Source: PVC group bacterium
GTDB taxonomy: Bacteria > Verrucomicrobiota > Kiritimatiellia > CAIKKV01 > CAITUY01
DNA: 64,000 nt
Assembly: GCA_945870225.1 (NCBI GenBank)
Contig: CAMBRF010000003.1
Span: 1-64,000 of the forward strand
Direction of reading: 5' to 3'
The translations under genes and the position numbers were made by a program. Shown one piece after another: positions 34,220-44,259 of the stretch. How positions within the stretch are numbered: position 1 is the stretch's first letter; each line of letters starts with the position of its first letter. Below the pieces are notes generated by a model. It saw only the letters and a list, made by a program, of their open reading frames with translations, did not search any database and was not told where the DNA came from.

Positions 34220-35536
34220 CTACGCCAAAAGATACTGATTCAGAATGTTTTCCAGCATTTCCTGCTTGCCGCTGGTCGGTTTCGGTTCCCCCTGCTTAAG
34301 TACATGCGCCTCAAGATCCCGCAACGTCACCCGCCCCTTCTCGATCCTGGCGCCCAACCCCGCGTCAAACGAGGCATAGCGGTTCCGGATGAACGATTCC
34401 AACACCCCGTCCTGATGCAGTTTTGAGGCCACCACCAGACCGCGCGCGAAGGTGTCCATCGCCCCGATGTGAGCCAGGAAGAGGTCCTCGAGATCCGTCG
34501 ATCCACGCCGCACCTTGGCGTCGAAGTTCAGACCGCCGCTGCCCAAGCCGCCCTGTCGCAGGATCACATACATGGCCAGCGTGCTGCCATAGAGGTCCGA
34601 GGGGAACTGATCGGTATCCCACCCCAGCAACGGGTCGCCCTGGTTGGCATCCACACTGCCCAGCATCCCGTTCATGGAGGCCACCATCAGGTCGTGCTCA
34701 AATGTGTGCGCGGCCAGCGTCGCATGGTTCGCCTCAATATTCAGCTTGAAGTGCTTCCTGAGGCCGTGGCGGGTCAGGAAGCCGATGACCGTGGCCGCGT
34801 CAAAATCGTACTGATGCTTGGTGGGTTCCCGAGGTTTGGGCTCGATCAGGAACTGCCCCTCAAACCCGATCTCCTTCGCGTAATCCACGGCCATGCCGAG
34901 GAAGGCCGCCAGATGATCCTGCTCCCGCTTCATATCGGTATTCAGCAGCGTGTCGTAACCTTCCCGGCCGCCCCAGAACACATAATTCTCCGCCCCCAAT
35001 TCCTTCGCCACCTCCAGCATTTTTTTAACCTGGGCGCCGGCGTAGGCAAAAACATGCGCATCCGGGTTCGTCGAGGCCCCATGGGCATAACGGGGATGAC
35101 TGAAGAGATTGGCGGTATTCCATAGCAGTTTGACGCCGGTCTCCTTCTGCAGTTGCCGGGCCCGCTTCACCACCTGATCAATCCGGCGGTTCGATTCGCG
35201 CAGACTGGCTCCCTCCGCGACGATGTCGCGGTCATGGAAGCAGTAGTAGTCCACCCCCAGGACCTCGGCGAATTCAAAGGCGGCGGTCAGGGTGTTCTTC
35301 GCAATGGTCACAGGATCATGCCCGGCATTCCAGGGACGCGGCAGTGTCGCGGCGCCAAAGGGATCGGACCCTGTTCCCTTGAAGGTGTGCCAGTAGGCGA
35401 TGGAAAACCGCAACCACTCCTTCATCCGGCGTCCGGCCACCTTCTGCTCGGCATCATACCACTTGAACGACAGGGGATTCCTGGACTGGGGTCCCTCGAA
35501 AAGAACCGGCTTCATTTTCGGAAAGTAGGTATACAT
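34220..35536 (-). CDS. xylA: Xylose isomerase
   Basis: This enzyme interconverts D-xylose and D-xylulose, and glucose and fructose. It has 438 residues, the class II length. Visible catalytic motifs: FHDRDI (catalytic His), [15 protein letters not shown] (metal-binding Glu and the HQYD block), [18 protein letters not shown], and [20 protein letters not shown] with metal-binding Asp residues. The ATG at 35536 has GGAGGGAG upstream; the frame extends 115 codons farther without support. It is the first gene of the xylA-GHMP kinase-galU operon. Confidence 0.95.
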   Translation of the reverse strand: MYTYFPKMKPVLFEGPQSRNPLSFKWYDAEQKVAGRRMKEWLRFSIAYWHTFKGTGSDPFGAATLPRPWNAGHDPVTIAKNTLTAAFEFAEVLGVDYYCFHDRDIVAEGASLRESNRRIDQVVKRARQLQKETGVKLLWNTANLFSHPRYAHGASTNPDAHVFAYAGAQVKKMLEVAKELGAENYVFWGGREGYDTLLNTDMKREQDHLAAFLGMAVDYAKEIGFEGQFLIEPKPREPTKHQYDFDAATVIGFLTRHGLRKHFKLNIEANHATLAAHTFEHDLMVASMNGMLGSVDANQGDPLLGWDTDQFPSDLYGSTLAMYVILRQGGLGSGGLNFDAKVRRGSTDLEDLFLAHIGAMDTFARGLVVASKLHQDGVLESFIRNRYASFDAGLGARIEKGRVTLRDLEAHVLKQGEPKPTSGKQEMLENILNQYLLA

Positions 35537-35702
35537 CACGTTCTCCCTCCTGGACAGAATGCTGCGTTTCCGGATTCGTTGTTTATCATGAAAATCGAGC
35601 GCATGGTATACTGACGCCATTTGTCTGGCAATACTCCTCTCCTCCCCACCCTGTGAGCTTTTTTCTTGTCCATCCACACCTCTTTCCAGCATGATGCCGG
35701 CC

Positions 35703-36458
35703 ATGAGTTCACTTGTCATTATTCCGACATACGATGAAAAGGATAATGTAGGTCCGATTTCCTCCGCCATCTTCGCGGTCCGGCCCGATGTGAATGTGCT
35801 GTTCGTGGACGCCAACTCCCCTGATGGAACTGGCCCCCTGCTGGACGCCCTGGTCGCCGCCGATCCACGGGTGTTCGTCATTCATCAGGCCGGCAAGATG
35901 GGACTCGGGAAGGCCTATATCGACGGCTTCAAGTGGGCTCTCGCCCACGGCTACGAGCACATCTTCGAAATGGATGCCGATTTTTCCCACCAGCCATCGG
36001 AGATCACGAATTTCCTGAAGACGGCGGAGTCTGCCGACCTGGTACTCGGCTCTCGCTACATCAACGGTATTCGCATCACCAACTGGCCGTTGAACCGGCT
36101 GCTCCTGAGCATGAGCGGGGCCCTGTATGTTCGGATCATCACCGGCATGCCCTTCACTGATCCCACCGGCGGCTTCAAGTGCTTTCACCGGCGTGTCCTG
36201 GAGGCCATCGACCTGGATTCAATCCGGTCCAACGGGTATTCCTTCCAAATTGAAATGACCCATACGGCATGGACGAAGGGCTTTCGCATCGCTGAAATCC
36301 CCATCACCTTCGAAGACCGACGGGCCGGCTACTCCAAAATGAACTCCCGCATCGTACGGGAGGCGTTATGGATGGTGTGGCGACTTTTCCTCCGCAACGG
36401 ACTCCGTCGCTTCCCCCGCCGCAGAACGCCGCCCGGATCCGGCGTCCCTTTGCCATGA
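35703..36458 (+). CDS. Polyprenol-phosphate glycosyltransferase (Dpm1-like GT2)
   Basis: This 251-residue GT2 enzyme transfers a hexose, usually mannose, from a nucleotide sugar to polyprenyl phosphate. It shows VIIPTYDEKDNVGPI, FVDANSPDGTG, MDADFSHQPSEI (DxD), LVLGSRYINGIRITNWPLNR and the C-terminal FEDRRAGYSKMN, all standard for dolichol-phosphate mannose synthases. No C-terminal membrane domain follows. Its stop overlaps the start of a UbiA-family gene by 4 bp, suggesting coupled work on a polyprenyl-phosphate carrier. The donor sugar is unknown. Confidence 0.85.
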   Translation: MSSLVIIPTYDEKDNVGPISSAIFAVRPDVNVLFVDANSPDGTGPLLDALVAADPRVFVIHQAGKMGLGKAYIDGFKWALAHGYEHIFEMDADFSHQPSEITNFLKTAESADLVLGSRYINGIRITNWPLNRLLLSMSGALYVRIITGMPFTDPTGGFKCFHRRVLEAIDLDSIRSNGYSFQIEMTHTAWTKGFRIAEIPITFEDRRAGYSKMNSRIVREALWMVWRLFLRNGLRRFPRRRTPPGSGVPLP

Positions 36459-37369
36459 CCGCACACCCCACATCTTTTCCATCGACTCTGGTCATCCTGC
36501 GGGCCCTGCGGGTCAATCAGTGGACAAAAAACCTGGTGGTTCTGGCCGCCTTCTTCTTTGCCTTCGGTGACAAGACCCAATCGGTCTCCCTCGACTTGTT
36601 CATCCGGGTGGGAGAAGCCTGCGTGCTGTTCTGCCTCGCCTCGAGCGGCATCTATTTGATCAACGACATCCGCGACCGGGCGGCGGACAGCCTGCACCCG
36701 GTCAAACGGTTCCGCCCCATTGCCTCGGGGAAACTGCCTGTGTTCCCGGCGGCCGTCACATCTGTTTTCCTGCTGGCAGCCAGCCTGCTGGGATCCCTCT
36801 GGTTGTCGCCGCCCTTCGCCCTCATTGTGGGCAGCTACATCCTTTTGCAGGTCATCTATACGCTGTGGTTGAAGCATGTGGCCCTGGTGGATGTTTTCAT
36901 CATTGCCATCGGGTTTGTCATGCGGGCGGCAGCCGGCGGAGTCGTGGTCGCTGTGGTCGTTTCGCCCTGGCTACTGCTATGCGCGTTCCTCCTGGCCCTG
37001 TTCCTGGCCTTGTGCAAGCGGCGGCACGAGAAACGACTTATGGAAGAGGACAATGCCTTGCACCGGCCCAGCCTGGAGCAATACGACCAGAAATTACTGG
37101 ACCAGCTGATCGCCATTGTCAGCGCGGCCACCATCGTCTCCTACTCCATCTACACCCTCTGGCCGGACACGCAGCTCAAATTTCACACCCCCTTGCTGTC
37201 TCTCACCATTCCCCTCGTGATTTTCGGCATCTTCCGCTATCTCGACCTGGTGTACCGCAAGGAAGGCGGGGGACGTCCTGAGAAAACCCTCCTCACGGAT
37301 GGACCGCTCCTGATCGATCTCGCCCTCTATGGATTGACCGTCCTGGGGATATTCGTCTTTTCGCGCTGA
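36455..37369 (+). CDS. UbiA-family prenyltransferase (decaprenyl-phosphate phosphoribosyltransferase-like)
   Basis: The 304-residue protein has 8-9 membrane helices. The first Asp-rich motif reads NDIRDRAADSLHPVKRFRPIASG, which matches DPPR synthase (Rv3806c-type) and related UbiA proteins acting on polyprenyl phosphate. LALCKRRHEKRLMEED and the second motif region around YRKEGGGRPEKTLLTDGPL also fit. In mycobacteria this reaction leads to decaprenyl-phosphoryl arabinose. The downstream epimerase genes (dprE1/dprE2) are not adjacent here. ATGA overlap with the GT2 gene. Confidence 0.82.
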   Translation: MTAHPTSFPSTLVILRALRVNQWTKNLVVLAAFFFAFGDKTQSVSLDLFIRVGEACVLFCLASSGIYLINDIRDRAADSLHPVKRFRPIASGKLPVFPAAVTSVFLLAASLLGSLWLSPPFALIVGSYILLQVIYTLWLKHVALVDVFIIAIGFVMRAAAGGVVVAVVVSPWLLLCAFLLALFLALCKRRHEKRLMEEDNALHRPSLEQYDQKLLDQLIAIVSAATIVSYSIYTLWPDTQLKFHTPLLSLTIPLVIFGIFRYLDLVYRKEGGGRPEKTLLTDGPLLIDLALYGLTVLGIFVFSR

Positions 37370-37398
37370 TTCTTAGAGCGGCCCCATCCTGGTATTGC

Positions 37399-37860
37399 AT
37401 GAAAGCCATTGTACAACGAGTCAGCCGGGGCCGAGTTACTGTGGAAGGCGTCGAAACCGGCGCGATCGGACAGGGCTATGTGGTCCTGCTCGGAGTGAAA
37501 CAGGGCGACACCGAAGCTGAGGCGAGGTACCTGGCCGAAAAAACGGCGGGCCTACGCATTTTTCCGGATGATCAGGATAAGATGAACCTCTCCGTGGTGG
37601 AGATCGGCGGAAGCGTCCTGGTGATCTCGCAGTTCACCCTTTACGCCGACACCCGCAAGGGAAACCGCCCCGGTTTCACCGAGGCGGCAGGCCCCGTCGA
37701 GGCGGAACACCTGTATGAAGTGTACACCGGACACCTTCGCCGGATTCTCGGGCAGGACAAGGTCGCGACAGGCGTCTTCCGCGCCCGCATGGTCGTGGAG
37801 ATCGTCAACGAGGGGCCGGTGACGATCGAACTGAACTCGGAGACACGACCCGCCGCGTGA
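37399..37860 (+). CDS. dtd: D-aminoacyl-tRNA deacylase
   Basis: This proofreading enzyme removes D-amino acids from mischarged tRNA. It has 153 residues and covers the family well: MKAIVQRVSRGRVTVEG at the N-terminus, LVISQFTLYADTRKGNRPGF (the SQxT motif), and the Gly-cisPro equivalent NEGPVT near the C-terminus. It overlaps the convergent Nudix gene by 56 bp at the 3' ends. Confidence 0.93.
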   Translation: MKAIVQRVSRGRVTVEGVETGAIGQGYVVLLGVKQGDTEAEARYLAEKTAGLRIFPDDQDKMNLSVVEIGGSVLVISQFTLYADTRKGNRPGFTEAAGPVEAEHLYEVYTGHLRRILGQDKVATGVFRARMVVEIVNEGPVTIELNSETRPAA

Positions 37861-38371
37861 ACAAAAGCCAGGCGGCCATCGTCTTGCCGTCCTGAATATC
37901 GCCCGCCGCCAGTCTCGATTCAATTTCAGCCCGGGTCAGGTACTCCACCGTAATCCGCTCATCGTGATCCCCTCCCTGGTCCCCCCGCCCGTCGGCAAGT
38001 TCGGCAAAGAAGAGATGAAGAATCTCGTCGGTATATCCCGGTGCGGGGTACATCTGGCCCAGGCGTTCAAGAACGCGCACGTCGTGCCCGGACTCCTCCT
38101 TGACCTCGCGCCGGGCACAGTCGGCCGGGGCTTCGCCCTTTTCGAGTCCTCCCGCAATGATCTCCAGCGTCTCGCAGTCCAGCGGTTTCCGAAATTGGCG
38201 AACAAAGACAAATCGTCCATCCGGGGTGCGGGCGATAACGGCGGCGGCGCCGGGATGACGGACAATCTCACGCCGAGCCTGCACACCGGGCTCAAGTTCA
38301 ACCTCCAAAACCTCGACCTTCAGGAGCCGCCCCGCGAAGGCCGTCGTGGTGGAAAGAGTCCGCTCGTTCAT
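37805..38371 (-). CDS. Nudix hydrolase (ADP-ribose pyrophosphatase-like)
   Basis: The 188-residue protein carries the full Nudix box GGLEKGEAPADCARREVKEESG (GX5EX7REUXEEXGU) and a downstream PGYTDEILHLFFAEL typical of ADP-ribose pyrophosphatases. It probably hydrolyses ADP-ribose or another nucleotide sugar. The ATG at 38371 lies 4 bp after the rfbB stop at 38376, so the two are probably co-transcribed. Its 3' end overlaps dtd. Confidence 0.88.
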   Translation of the reverse strand: MNERTLSTTTAFAGRLLKVEVLEVELEPGVQARREIVRHPGAAAVIARTPDGRFVFVRQFRKPLDCETLEIIAGGLEKGEAPADCARREVKEESGHDVRVLERLGQMYPAPGYTDEILHLFFAELADGRGDQGGDHDERITVEYLTRAEIESRLAAGDIQDGKTMAAWLLFTRRVVSPSSVRSSPAPR

Positions 38372-38375
38372 GGTT

Positions 38376-39398
38376 TTATTCCTTATCCCGCCACCCGTAC
38401 ATCTGGTCGTAGGCTTTGCGATACTCCCCGCTGACAATCCGCTGCCACCACGTCTGATGGGCCACATACCAGTTGACGGTTTCACGAAGCGCGTCGTCGA
38501 AGGGATGGGCAGGCTGCCAGCCAAGTTCGGTCCGGGCGCGGGTGTTGTCCATCGCGTACCGGCGATCATGTCCGGGCCGATCCTTGACATACGTGATCAG
38601 GGAGTCCGGCTTGCCCAGCAGTTTGAGGATGCCCTTGACGATCTGGATATTGGGCACATCGTAATTACCGCCCAGATTATATACTTCGCCTGCAACACCC
38701 TTGCGCAGCACCACATCAATTCCGGAGCAGTGGTCTTCCACGTAGATCCAATCCCGGACATGCAACCCGTCGCCATAAACGGGAAGCGGCTTGTCGGCAA
38801 GGGCGTTGGCAATCATCAGGGGAATAAGTTTCTCAGGGAACTGGTAGGGCCCGAAGTTGTTCGAGCAGCGCGTGATAACGGCGTTCAGCCCGTGGGAATG
38901 GTGGGCGGCCCGCACCATGAAATCAGCACCGGCCTTCGTGGCGGAGTACGGATTGTTGGGCTGAAGAGGCGTCGCTTCCGTAAAGGCGCCGGTGGGCCCC
39001 AGGCTGCCATAAACCTCGTCGGTGGAGACCTGTAGAAACCTCTGCACGCGATGTTTCCGGGCGGCATCGAGCAGGATCTGGGTGCCCAGGATATTTGTCC
39101 TGATGAACACGCGCGGCCCCATGTGCAGGCTGCGATCCACATGACTCTCTGCGGCGAAATTCACCACCGCATCGATCCCCTGCCCGCGAAACACACGCGC
39201 GACGTCCCGCGTCGAAGCGATATCACCATGAACGAAGGTGTGCCGGGGGTTATCCTTGAGATCGGCCAGGTTCTCAATATTGCCCGCATAGGTGAGAGCA
39301 TCAAAATTGACGACTTCATCGTCGGGATGGTTCCGCAGGATCAGACGGACGAAATTACTGCCGATGAACCCCGCTCCCCCCGTGACAAGAATTCTCAT
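38376..39398 (-). CDS. rfbB: dTDP-glucose 4,6-dehydratase
   Basis: This SDR enzyme makes dTDP-4-keto-6-deoxyglucose, the precursor of rhamnose and related deoxysugars. It has 340 residues. TGGAGFIGSNFVR binds NAD, AAESHVDRS and STDEVYGSLGPTGAFTE give the active-site region, and YSATKAGAD is the YxxxK motif. RCSNNFGPYQFPEKLIPL is characteristic of RfbB. RfbA, C and D are not adjacent in this window. Confidence 0.93.
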   Translation of the reverse strand: MRILVTGGAGFIGSNFVRLILRNHPDDEVVNFDALTYAGNIENLADLKDNPRHTFVHGDIASTRDVARVFRGQGIDAVVNFAAESHVDRSLHMGPRVFIRTNILGTQILLDAARKHRVQRFLQVSTDEVYGSLGPTGAFTEATPLQPNNPYSATKAGADFMVRAAHHSHGLNAVITRCSNNFGPYQFPEKLIPLMIANALADKPLPVYGDGLHVRDWIYVEDHCSGIDVVLRKGVAGEVYNLGGNYDVPNIQIVKGILKLLGKPDSLITYVKDRPGHDRRYAMDNTRARTELGWQPAHPFDDALRETVNWYVAHQTWWQRIVSGEYRKAYDQMYGWRDKE

Positions 39399-39517
39399 GC
39401 GCTCTCCTTTTTCAAAGTCTCAGTATATAGGTAACTCACGGGTCCCATACCAGAAAAAAACAATTCCCCATGTTTGTGTGTGGCTATTTCCGGAGAATTG
39501 GTGCATATTGGACACGA

Positions 39518-40945
39518 ATGAGCACAGCTATACCGACAATCATACAGGGTGGCATGGGCGCAGCCGTGTCCAATTGGTACTTGGCTCAGGCCGTTTCGCG
39601 TCTTGGGCAACTGGGCGTGGTGTCCGGCACCGCCTTGGACCAGATTCTCGCCCGGCGTCTCCAGAACGGGGATCCCGGCGGACATATACGTCACGCCTTG
39701 AGCCATTTCCCCTTCCCGAAGATGGCCCAACGCATTCTCGACGCCTATTTTGTGCCGAACGGCAAGCCGGCCTCGACCCCTTTCAAGTTCACCGGCATGC
39801 ACACGTTCGAGGGCAAGCGTTCCCTGCACGAGCTTTGTATCGCAGGCAATTTCGTCGAGGTCTTCCTGGCGCGGCAGGGTCACAACAATCCCGTCGGCAT
39901 CAACTACCTTGAGAAGATCCAGATGCCGCACCTGCCCTCCCTTTACGGTGCCATGTTGGCCGGCGTGGCCGTCATGATCATCGGAGCGGGTATTCCGATC
40001 GAGATTCCCGGGGTTATTTCGGCACTGGTTAACCACCAACCCGCCACCTATTCCATGCGGGTCGTGGGCGGCGCACCCGGCGCCAAATTCACTTTGGAAT
40101 TTAATCCCGCCGATTTCATCGAGGATGCCGCGCTGATCACCCCGCTTACGCGTCCCTATTTTCTGCCGATTATCTCGTCTGATGCGCTGGCGGGAATCCT
40201 CCACCGCAAGTCCAATGGTCCCATCGACGGGTTCGTGATCGAGGGACCTCTGGCGGGTGGACACAATGCTCCGCCGAGGGGCGCCTTGGCTCTAACCCCC
40301 TCCGGTGAACCCATCTACGGCCCGCGTGACCTCGTCGACCTGAAAGCCATGCGGGAATTGGGATTGCCCTTCTGGTTGGCCGGTTCATACGGTTCAGCTA
40401 AGGGGCTCAAAGCCGCCCTGGCTGAGGGCGCCTCGGGCATTCAAGTGGGAACAGCCTTTGCGCTGTGCGAGGAATCAGGACTGGTTCCCGACTTGCGCCG
40501 CGCCCTCATTCGCAAGGCTCTGGCAGGCAAGGCCAAGGTGTTCACCGATCCTCTGGCGTCACCCACCGGATTCCCGTTCAAGGTTGCTGAACTCGAGGGC
40601 ACCCTCTCTGATCCTGACATCTATCTCAAACGCCGTCGTCTATGTGATCTGGGATTCATGCGTCAGGCCTACCAGAAGGAGGATGGCTCCATCGGTTATC
40701 GCTGCGCGGCCGAACCCGAGAAGACCTTTATCGCCAAGGGTGGCAAGATCGAGGAAACCGTGGGACGCAAATGCCTCTGCAATTCACTGGTGTCCAATGT
40801 CGGCATGCCCCAGCGGTTGCCCGATGGAACCGATGAACTGCCGCTCGTGACACTGGGCGATGACCTCGTGAACGTGGGCCAGTTTTGCAAGGGTGACAAC
40901 GTGGACTTTACGGCCGCCGATGTCGTGCGGGTCCTGCTGGGCTGA
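39518..40945 (+). CDS. Nitronate monooxygenase-like FMN protein with Cys-containing C-terminus
   Basis: The 475-residue TIM-barrel flavoprotein of the 2-nitropropane dioxygenase/NMO family begins IPTIIQGGMGAAVSNWYLAQAVSRLG, and EGPLAGGHN and GASGIQVGTAFALCEESG bind the FMN phosphate. Class I/II NMOs are 320-380 residues. Here the barrel carries about 100 extra residues after GTAFALCEES, with CDLGFMRQAY, YRCAAEPE and GRKCLCNSLVSNVGM, that is several spaced Cys. Enoyl reductase-like relatives exist, so the substrate is open. The ATG at 39518 was chosen because the conserved start follows directly. Confidence 0.8.
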   Translation: MSTAIPTIIQGGMGAAVSNWYLAQAVSRLGQLGVVSGTALDQILARRLQNGDPGGHIRHALSHFPFPKMAQRILDAYFVPNGKPASTPFKFTGMHTFEGKRSLHELCIAGNFVEVFLARQGHNNPVGINYLEKIQMPHLPSLYGAMLAGVAVMIIGAGIPIEIPGVISALVNHQPATYSMRVVGGAPGAKFTLEFNPADFIEDAALITPLTRPYFLPIISSDALAGILHRKSNGPIDGFVIEGPLAGGHNAPPRGALALTPSGEPIYGPRDLVDLKAMRELGLPFWLAGSYGSAKGLKAALAEGASGIQVGTAFALCEESGLVPDLRRALIRKALAGKAKVFTDPLASPTGFPFKVAELEGTLSDPDIYLKRRRLCDLGFMRQAYQKEDGSIGYRCAAEPEKTFIAKGGKIEETVGRKCLCNSLVSNVGMPQRLPDGTDELPLVTLGDDLVNVGQFCKGDNVDFTAADVVRVLLG

Positions 40946-40957
40946 TGACGGCGGCCC

Positions 40958-42178
40958 TCAGGTTTCCGCCTTCCAATTTCCCCTCTTGATGGCCTCATGG
41001 CCAAACGTTTTGCGCAGGGTATCCACGGCGTGATCCAGCCGCCGATTCCGCCCTACCTCCTGCTCCGGTTCCAGTTCCGGGAAAAGGACGGTTTGCACCG
41101 GTTCATCGCCGCCGCCCGGGGTCACCAGTCCGCTGACCCCGAATCCTATCAGGCGCACCGGCCGTGAAAGACCTTCCCGCTCAAACAGCATCAGGGCCGA
41201 CTCCAGAAGATCGCGATCATTGTCACACGGGCGCGCCGGGGAACATTGCCGGATCCGGGTGGAAAAATCACCCAGCCGCACCTTGATCTGGACCGTTCGC
41301 GCCCGCTTTCCGATCTGCCTCAGCCGGGCGCCCACCTGCTCGGTCAGTTCCAGCAGGGTCTGCCTCACCACATCCATATCACCACAGTCCTCATCGAAGG
41401 TGGTCTCGTTGGAAATGCTCTTCTCTTCCCAACCCGTGGCTACCGGCCGGTCATCCCGCCCCCGCACAAGCGCCCACATGGCCCCGGCGGCAGCCCGCCC
41501 GCCGAACAGGTGATCAAGCTCCACAAGGGAGAGTTGCTGAAGCTGGCCGATCGTATGGAGGCCTTCCCGGGCAAGCTGCGCCTCCGAGACCTTACCCACT
41601 CCCCAAATGCGCCGGACAGGAAGTGGCGCCAGAAACGCCATGCGCTCGGGTTCGGAAACGGGCACCACGGTCAGGCCATCAGGCTTGTTCAGATCACTGG
41701 CCACCTTCGCCAGGAATTTGTTCGTCGCCACCCCGACCGAAGCCGTCAACCCAACCCGCGTCCGGATCCTCTGTTTAATTTCCCGAGCAATCGCGATGGC
41801 GTCCGGCCATAGTCTCAAAGCGCCCCGGACATCGAGAAACGCCTCATCGAGCGATAGCGGTTCAACCAATGGGGTGAATTCCTCAAAAATGACCATGATC
41901 TGTGCCGAAACCGCCTCATAACGCCCCATGCGCGGCGTGACGAAAACGGCATGGGGACAAAGCTTGCCTGCGGTTCGTGACGGCATGGCGGAATGAATGC
42001 CATACCGGCGCGCCTCGTAGGAACAGGTTGAAACAACCCCTCGCCGGTCCGGCGGCGAGCCAACCACGAGCGGTTTGCCCCGGTATTCGGGATGATCAAG
42101 CACCTCGACCGCCGCATAAAAGGCGTCCATATCCACATGCAGGATCGTGCGATCAGTTGAACCGGTGTTCATGCCCAT
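40958..42178 (-). CDS. dinB: DNA polymerase IV (Y family)
   Basis: This error-prone translesion polymerase has 406 residues. Palm motifs: [14 protein letters not shown] (metal ligands), [10 protein letters not shown] (catalytic SxDE), and [22 protein letters not shown]. The little-finger domain follows ([22 protein letters not shown]). The last 40 residues ([18 protein letters not shown]) lack a clear beta-clamp peptide. It is convergent with the NMO-like gene 12 bp away. Confidence 0.93.
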   Translation of the reverse strand: MGMNTGSTDRTILHVDMDAFYAAVEVLDHPEYRGKPLVVGSPPDRRGVVSTCSYEARRYGIHSAMPSRTAGKLCPHAVFVTPRMGRYEAVSAQIMVIFEEFTPLVEPLSLDEAFLDVRGALRLWPDAIAIAREIKQRIRTRVGLTASVGVATNKFLAKVASDLNKPDGLTVVPVSEPERMAFLAPLPVRRIWGVGKVSEAQLAREGLHTIGQLQQLSLVELDHLFGGRAAAGAMWALVRGRDDRPVATGWEEKSISNETTFDEDCGDMDVVRQTLLELTEQVGARLRQIGKRARTVQIKVRLGDFSTRIRQCSPARPCDNDRDLLESALMLFEREGLSRPVRLIGFGVSGLVTPGGGDEPVQTVLFPELEPEQEVGRNRRLDHAVDTLRKTFGHEAIKRGNWKAET

Positions 42179-42295
42179 GTCTTAATCTATTCGTCCCCAC
42201 TCATCAATCCCGGCCGGCAGGCACCCCTTTTGACTTTACTCCCCAACCCTCAATCGCCACTATGCGGTATTCATAAGTGGAGGCAACGGAACATT

Positions 42296-43249
42296 ATGCG
42301 AGATACCCCAACCAAGCGAGTTCTGATCACGGGCGGTGCTGGATTTCTGGGATCACACTTGTGTGAGCGGCTTCTGGAACAGGGAAACGAGGTCATCTGC
42401 GCCGACAACTTCTTCACCGGCTCAAAGGAGAACATCCGGCATCTGATTTCGAATCCCTATTTCGAATTGATGCGCCATGATGTGACCTTCCCTCTCTATG
42501 TGGAAGTTGACGAAATTTATAATCTCGCCTGCCCCGCTTCGCCCGTCCATTACCAGTACGACCCGGTGCAGACCACCAAAACCAGCGTTCACGGGGCGAT
42601 CAATATGCTCGGACTGGCCAAGCGCGTCCGGGCCAAGATTCTCCAGGCCTCTACCAGTGAAGTCTATGGTGACCCGCAGGTTCATCCGCAGAAGGAGGAT
42701 TACTGGGGCCATGTGAATCCCATCGGGCAGCGTTCCTGCTACGACGAGGGCAAACGGTGTGCGGAAACCCTGTTCTTTGACTACCACCGGCAAAACCAGG
42801 TGCGGATCAAAGTCGCCCGTATTTTCAACACCTATGGCCCCCGCATGCATCCCACCGACGGACGGGTGGTCTCGAATTTCATCGTGCAGGCCCTCAAGAA
42901 CCAGCCGATCACCGTCTACGGTGACGGTCGCCAGACCCGATCCTTTTGCTATGTGGATGATCTGATCAATGGATTGATGCGACTGATGAACACGCCGGAT
43001 GATTTCACGGGGCCCGTCAACATCGGGAACCCGGGTGAGTTCACGATGATCGAACTGGCCGAACTGGTGATCAAGTTGTCCGGTTCCAAATCCAAGCTCG
43101 TCTTCAATCCCCTGCCACCGGACGATCCCAAACAGCGCAAACCGGATATCGAGCTGGCCAACAAAGTCCTCGGCTGGCAGCCGACCGTGAAACTGGAAGA
43201 CGGGCTGCGGAAGACCATCGACTATTTCCGCAAGATCGTAGCCGTCTGA
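42296..43249 (+). CDS. UDP-glucuronate decarboxylase (UDP-xylose synthase)
   Basis: This 317-residue SDR enzyme converts UDP-glucuronate to UDP-xylose. It starts [23 protein letters not shown], then [50 protein letters not shown], and SCYDEGKR with the YxxxK motif. These blocks are typical of UXS. GGAGG lies upstream of the ATG at 42296. With galU and xylA in the same 10-kb region it fits a UDP-glucuronate/UDP-xylose theme; no UDP-glucose dehydrogenase is seen. Confidence 0.92.
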   Translation: MRDTPTKRVLITGGAGFLGSHLCERLLEQGNEVICADNFFTGSKENIRHLISNPYFELMRHDVTFPLYVEVDEIYNLACPASPVHYQYDPVQTTKTSVHGAINMLGLAKRVRAKILQASTSEVYGDPQVHPQKEDYWGHVNPIGQRSCYDEGKRCAETLFFDYHRQNQVRIKVARIFNTYGPRMHPTDGRVVSNFIVQALKNQPITVYGDGRQTRSFCYVDDLINGLMRLMNTPDDFTGPVNIGNPGEFTMIELAELVIKLSGSKSKLVFNPLPPDDPKQRKPDIELANKVLGWQPTVKLEDGLRKTIDYFRKIVAV

Positions 43250-43259
43250 CGCACCGGCA

Positions 43260-43742
43260 TCACCGCACCAGACGACGGTACCGCACCCCGGCTTCATGCA
43301 GCAGGGCGCACGTTTGTGCGCCGAATTCGTATTCGTCCTCGAAGACCACTTCCTGAACACCGGCATTGATGATCATCTTGGCACAGGTCAGACAGGGACT
43401 GAGCGTGCAATAGAGACACGATCCGCGCAGGGCAATCCCATGGTAGGCCGCCTGGGTGATGGCGTTCTCCTCCGCATGCGAACAGATGCACTCGCTGAGC
43501 CCCGTTCCGGAGGGTGATTCACCCGCACAACGGGGGCAACCGCCCTCACAACAGTTTTTAACCCCGCGCGGCGTCCCGTTATAGCCTGTGGAAATGATCC
43601 GGTGATCCTTGACGATCACGGCGGCCACCTGACGCCGACAGCAATTGCCCCGTTTGGCAACCATAAGGGCGATATCCATGAAATAAATGTCCCAATCCGG
43701 CCGGTCAGGCAATGTCTTATTCATGCCTGACAGAATGCCCAC
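43260..43742 (-). CDS. Deoxycytidylate deaminase (ComEB-like)
   Basis: This 160-residue zinc deaminase converts dCMP to dUMP. Zinc ligands and catalytic Glu are in ICSHAEENAI, and the second zinc motif is SPCLTCAKMI (PCxxC). CRRQVAAVIVKDHRIISTGYNGTPRG is the family N-terminal block. A CCEGGCPRC stretch provides another zinc-like site, as in bacterial dCMP deaminases. It is convergent with the UXS gene (10 bp gap). Confidence 0.92.
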   Translation of the reverse strand: MGILSGMNKTLPDRPDWDIYFMDIALMVAKRGNCCRRQVAAVIVKDHRIISTGYNGTPRGVKNCCEGGCPRCAGESPSGTGLSECICSHAEENAITQAAYHGIALRGSCLYCTLSPCLTCAKMIINAGVQEVVFEDEYEFGAQTCALLHEAGVRYRRLVR

Positions 43743-44005
43743 ATCAGGCCAACCCGGTCAATTCGATTTCCGTCAGCGCATGAAGTCTGGGCGCATGTAA
43801 GTTCCGTAGGGCTTTCTGATATGCTTACGGGAAGAGAGTTTAAGACTTACCACGGAGGCACGGAAACACGGAGAATAAAACACGGAGAAGACCCAAATAT
43901 GGCGCGAATATCGCCCACGGGAATACCCGCCTGCGCTAAGGCTCCGGCGGGCAAGCCGTGGTCGAAATTCGCGCCACGCTTTTCTCGAGGCATACAGGGA
44001 GGGGT

Positions 44006-44139
44006 TAGCAGCCTGTTGAATAAAACCCGGCTCAGCCGGAGGCTTCGCCCCACCTTGGAAAATCCTCTGTATTTCGGTAGGGCGAGGCGTCTCGCCAAGC
44101 CGTCTTGAATTGAATTTAATGTTTTTCAACAGGCTGTTA
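44006..44139. mobile_element. MITE-like element
   Basis: The 134-bp element is bounded by imperfect terminal inverted repeats, TAGCAGCCTGTTGAATAAA at the left and the complement of TAACAGCCTGTTGAAAAA at the right. No transposase is encoded. The ends resemble those of known IS families, but the parent cannot be named from here. TTA occurs at both edges. Confidence 0.6.
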
Positions 44140-44191
44140 GAGGCATCAGAACACGTTTTTTCCTCTGCCCCCTCTCCCAAAGACGGGTTGA

Positions 44192-44259
44192 GCACATTTC
44201 AGGTGCGGCTTGCCCGCCGGAGCCCTGGCGCAGGCGGGTATTCTGCACCTGAAATGTGC
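44192..44259. repeat. Perfect 15-bp inverted repeat around a palindromic unit
   Basis: GCACATTTCAGGTGC (44192-44206) and its exact complement (44245-44259) flank a 32-bp unit whose own ends are CCCGCC and GGCGGG. The whole could form a cruciform or a long RNA hairpin. The 32-bp unit is also present inverted at 43924-43955. Confidence 0.65.
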
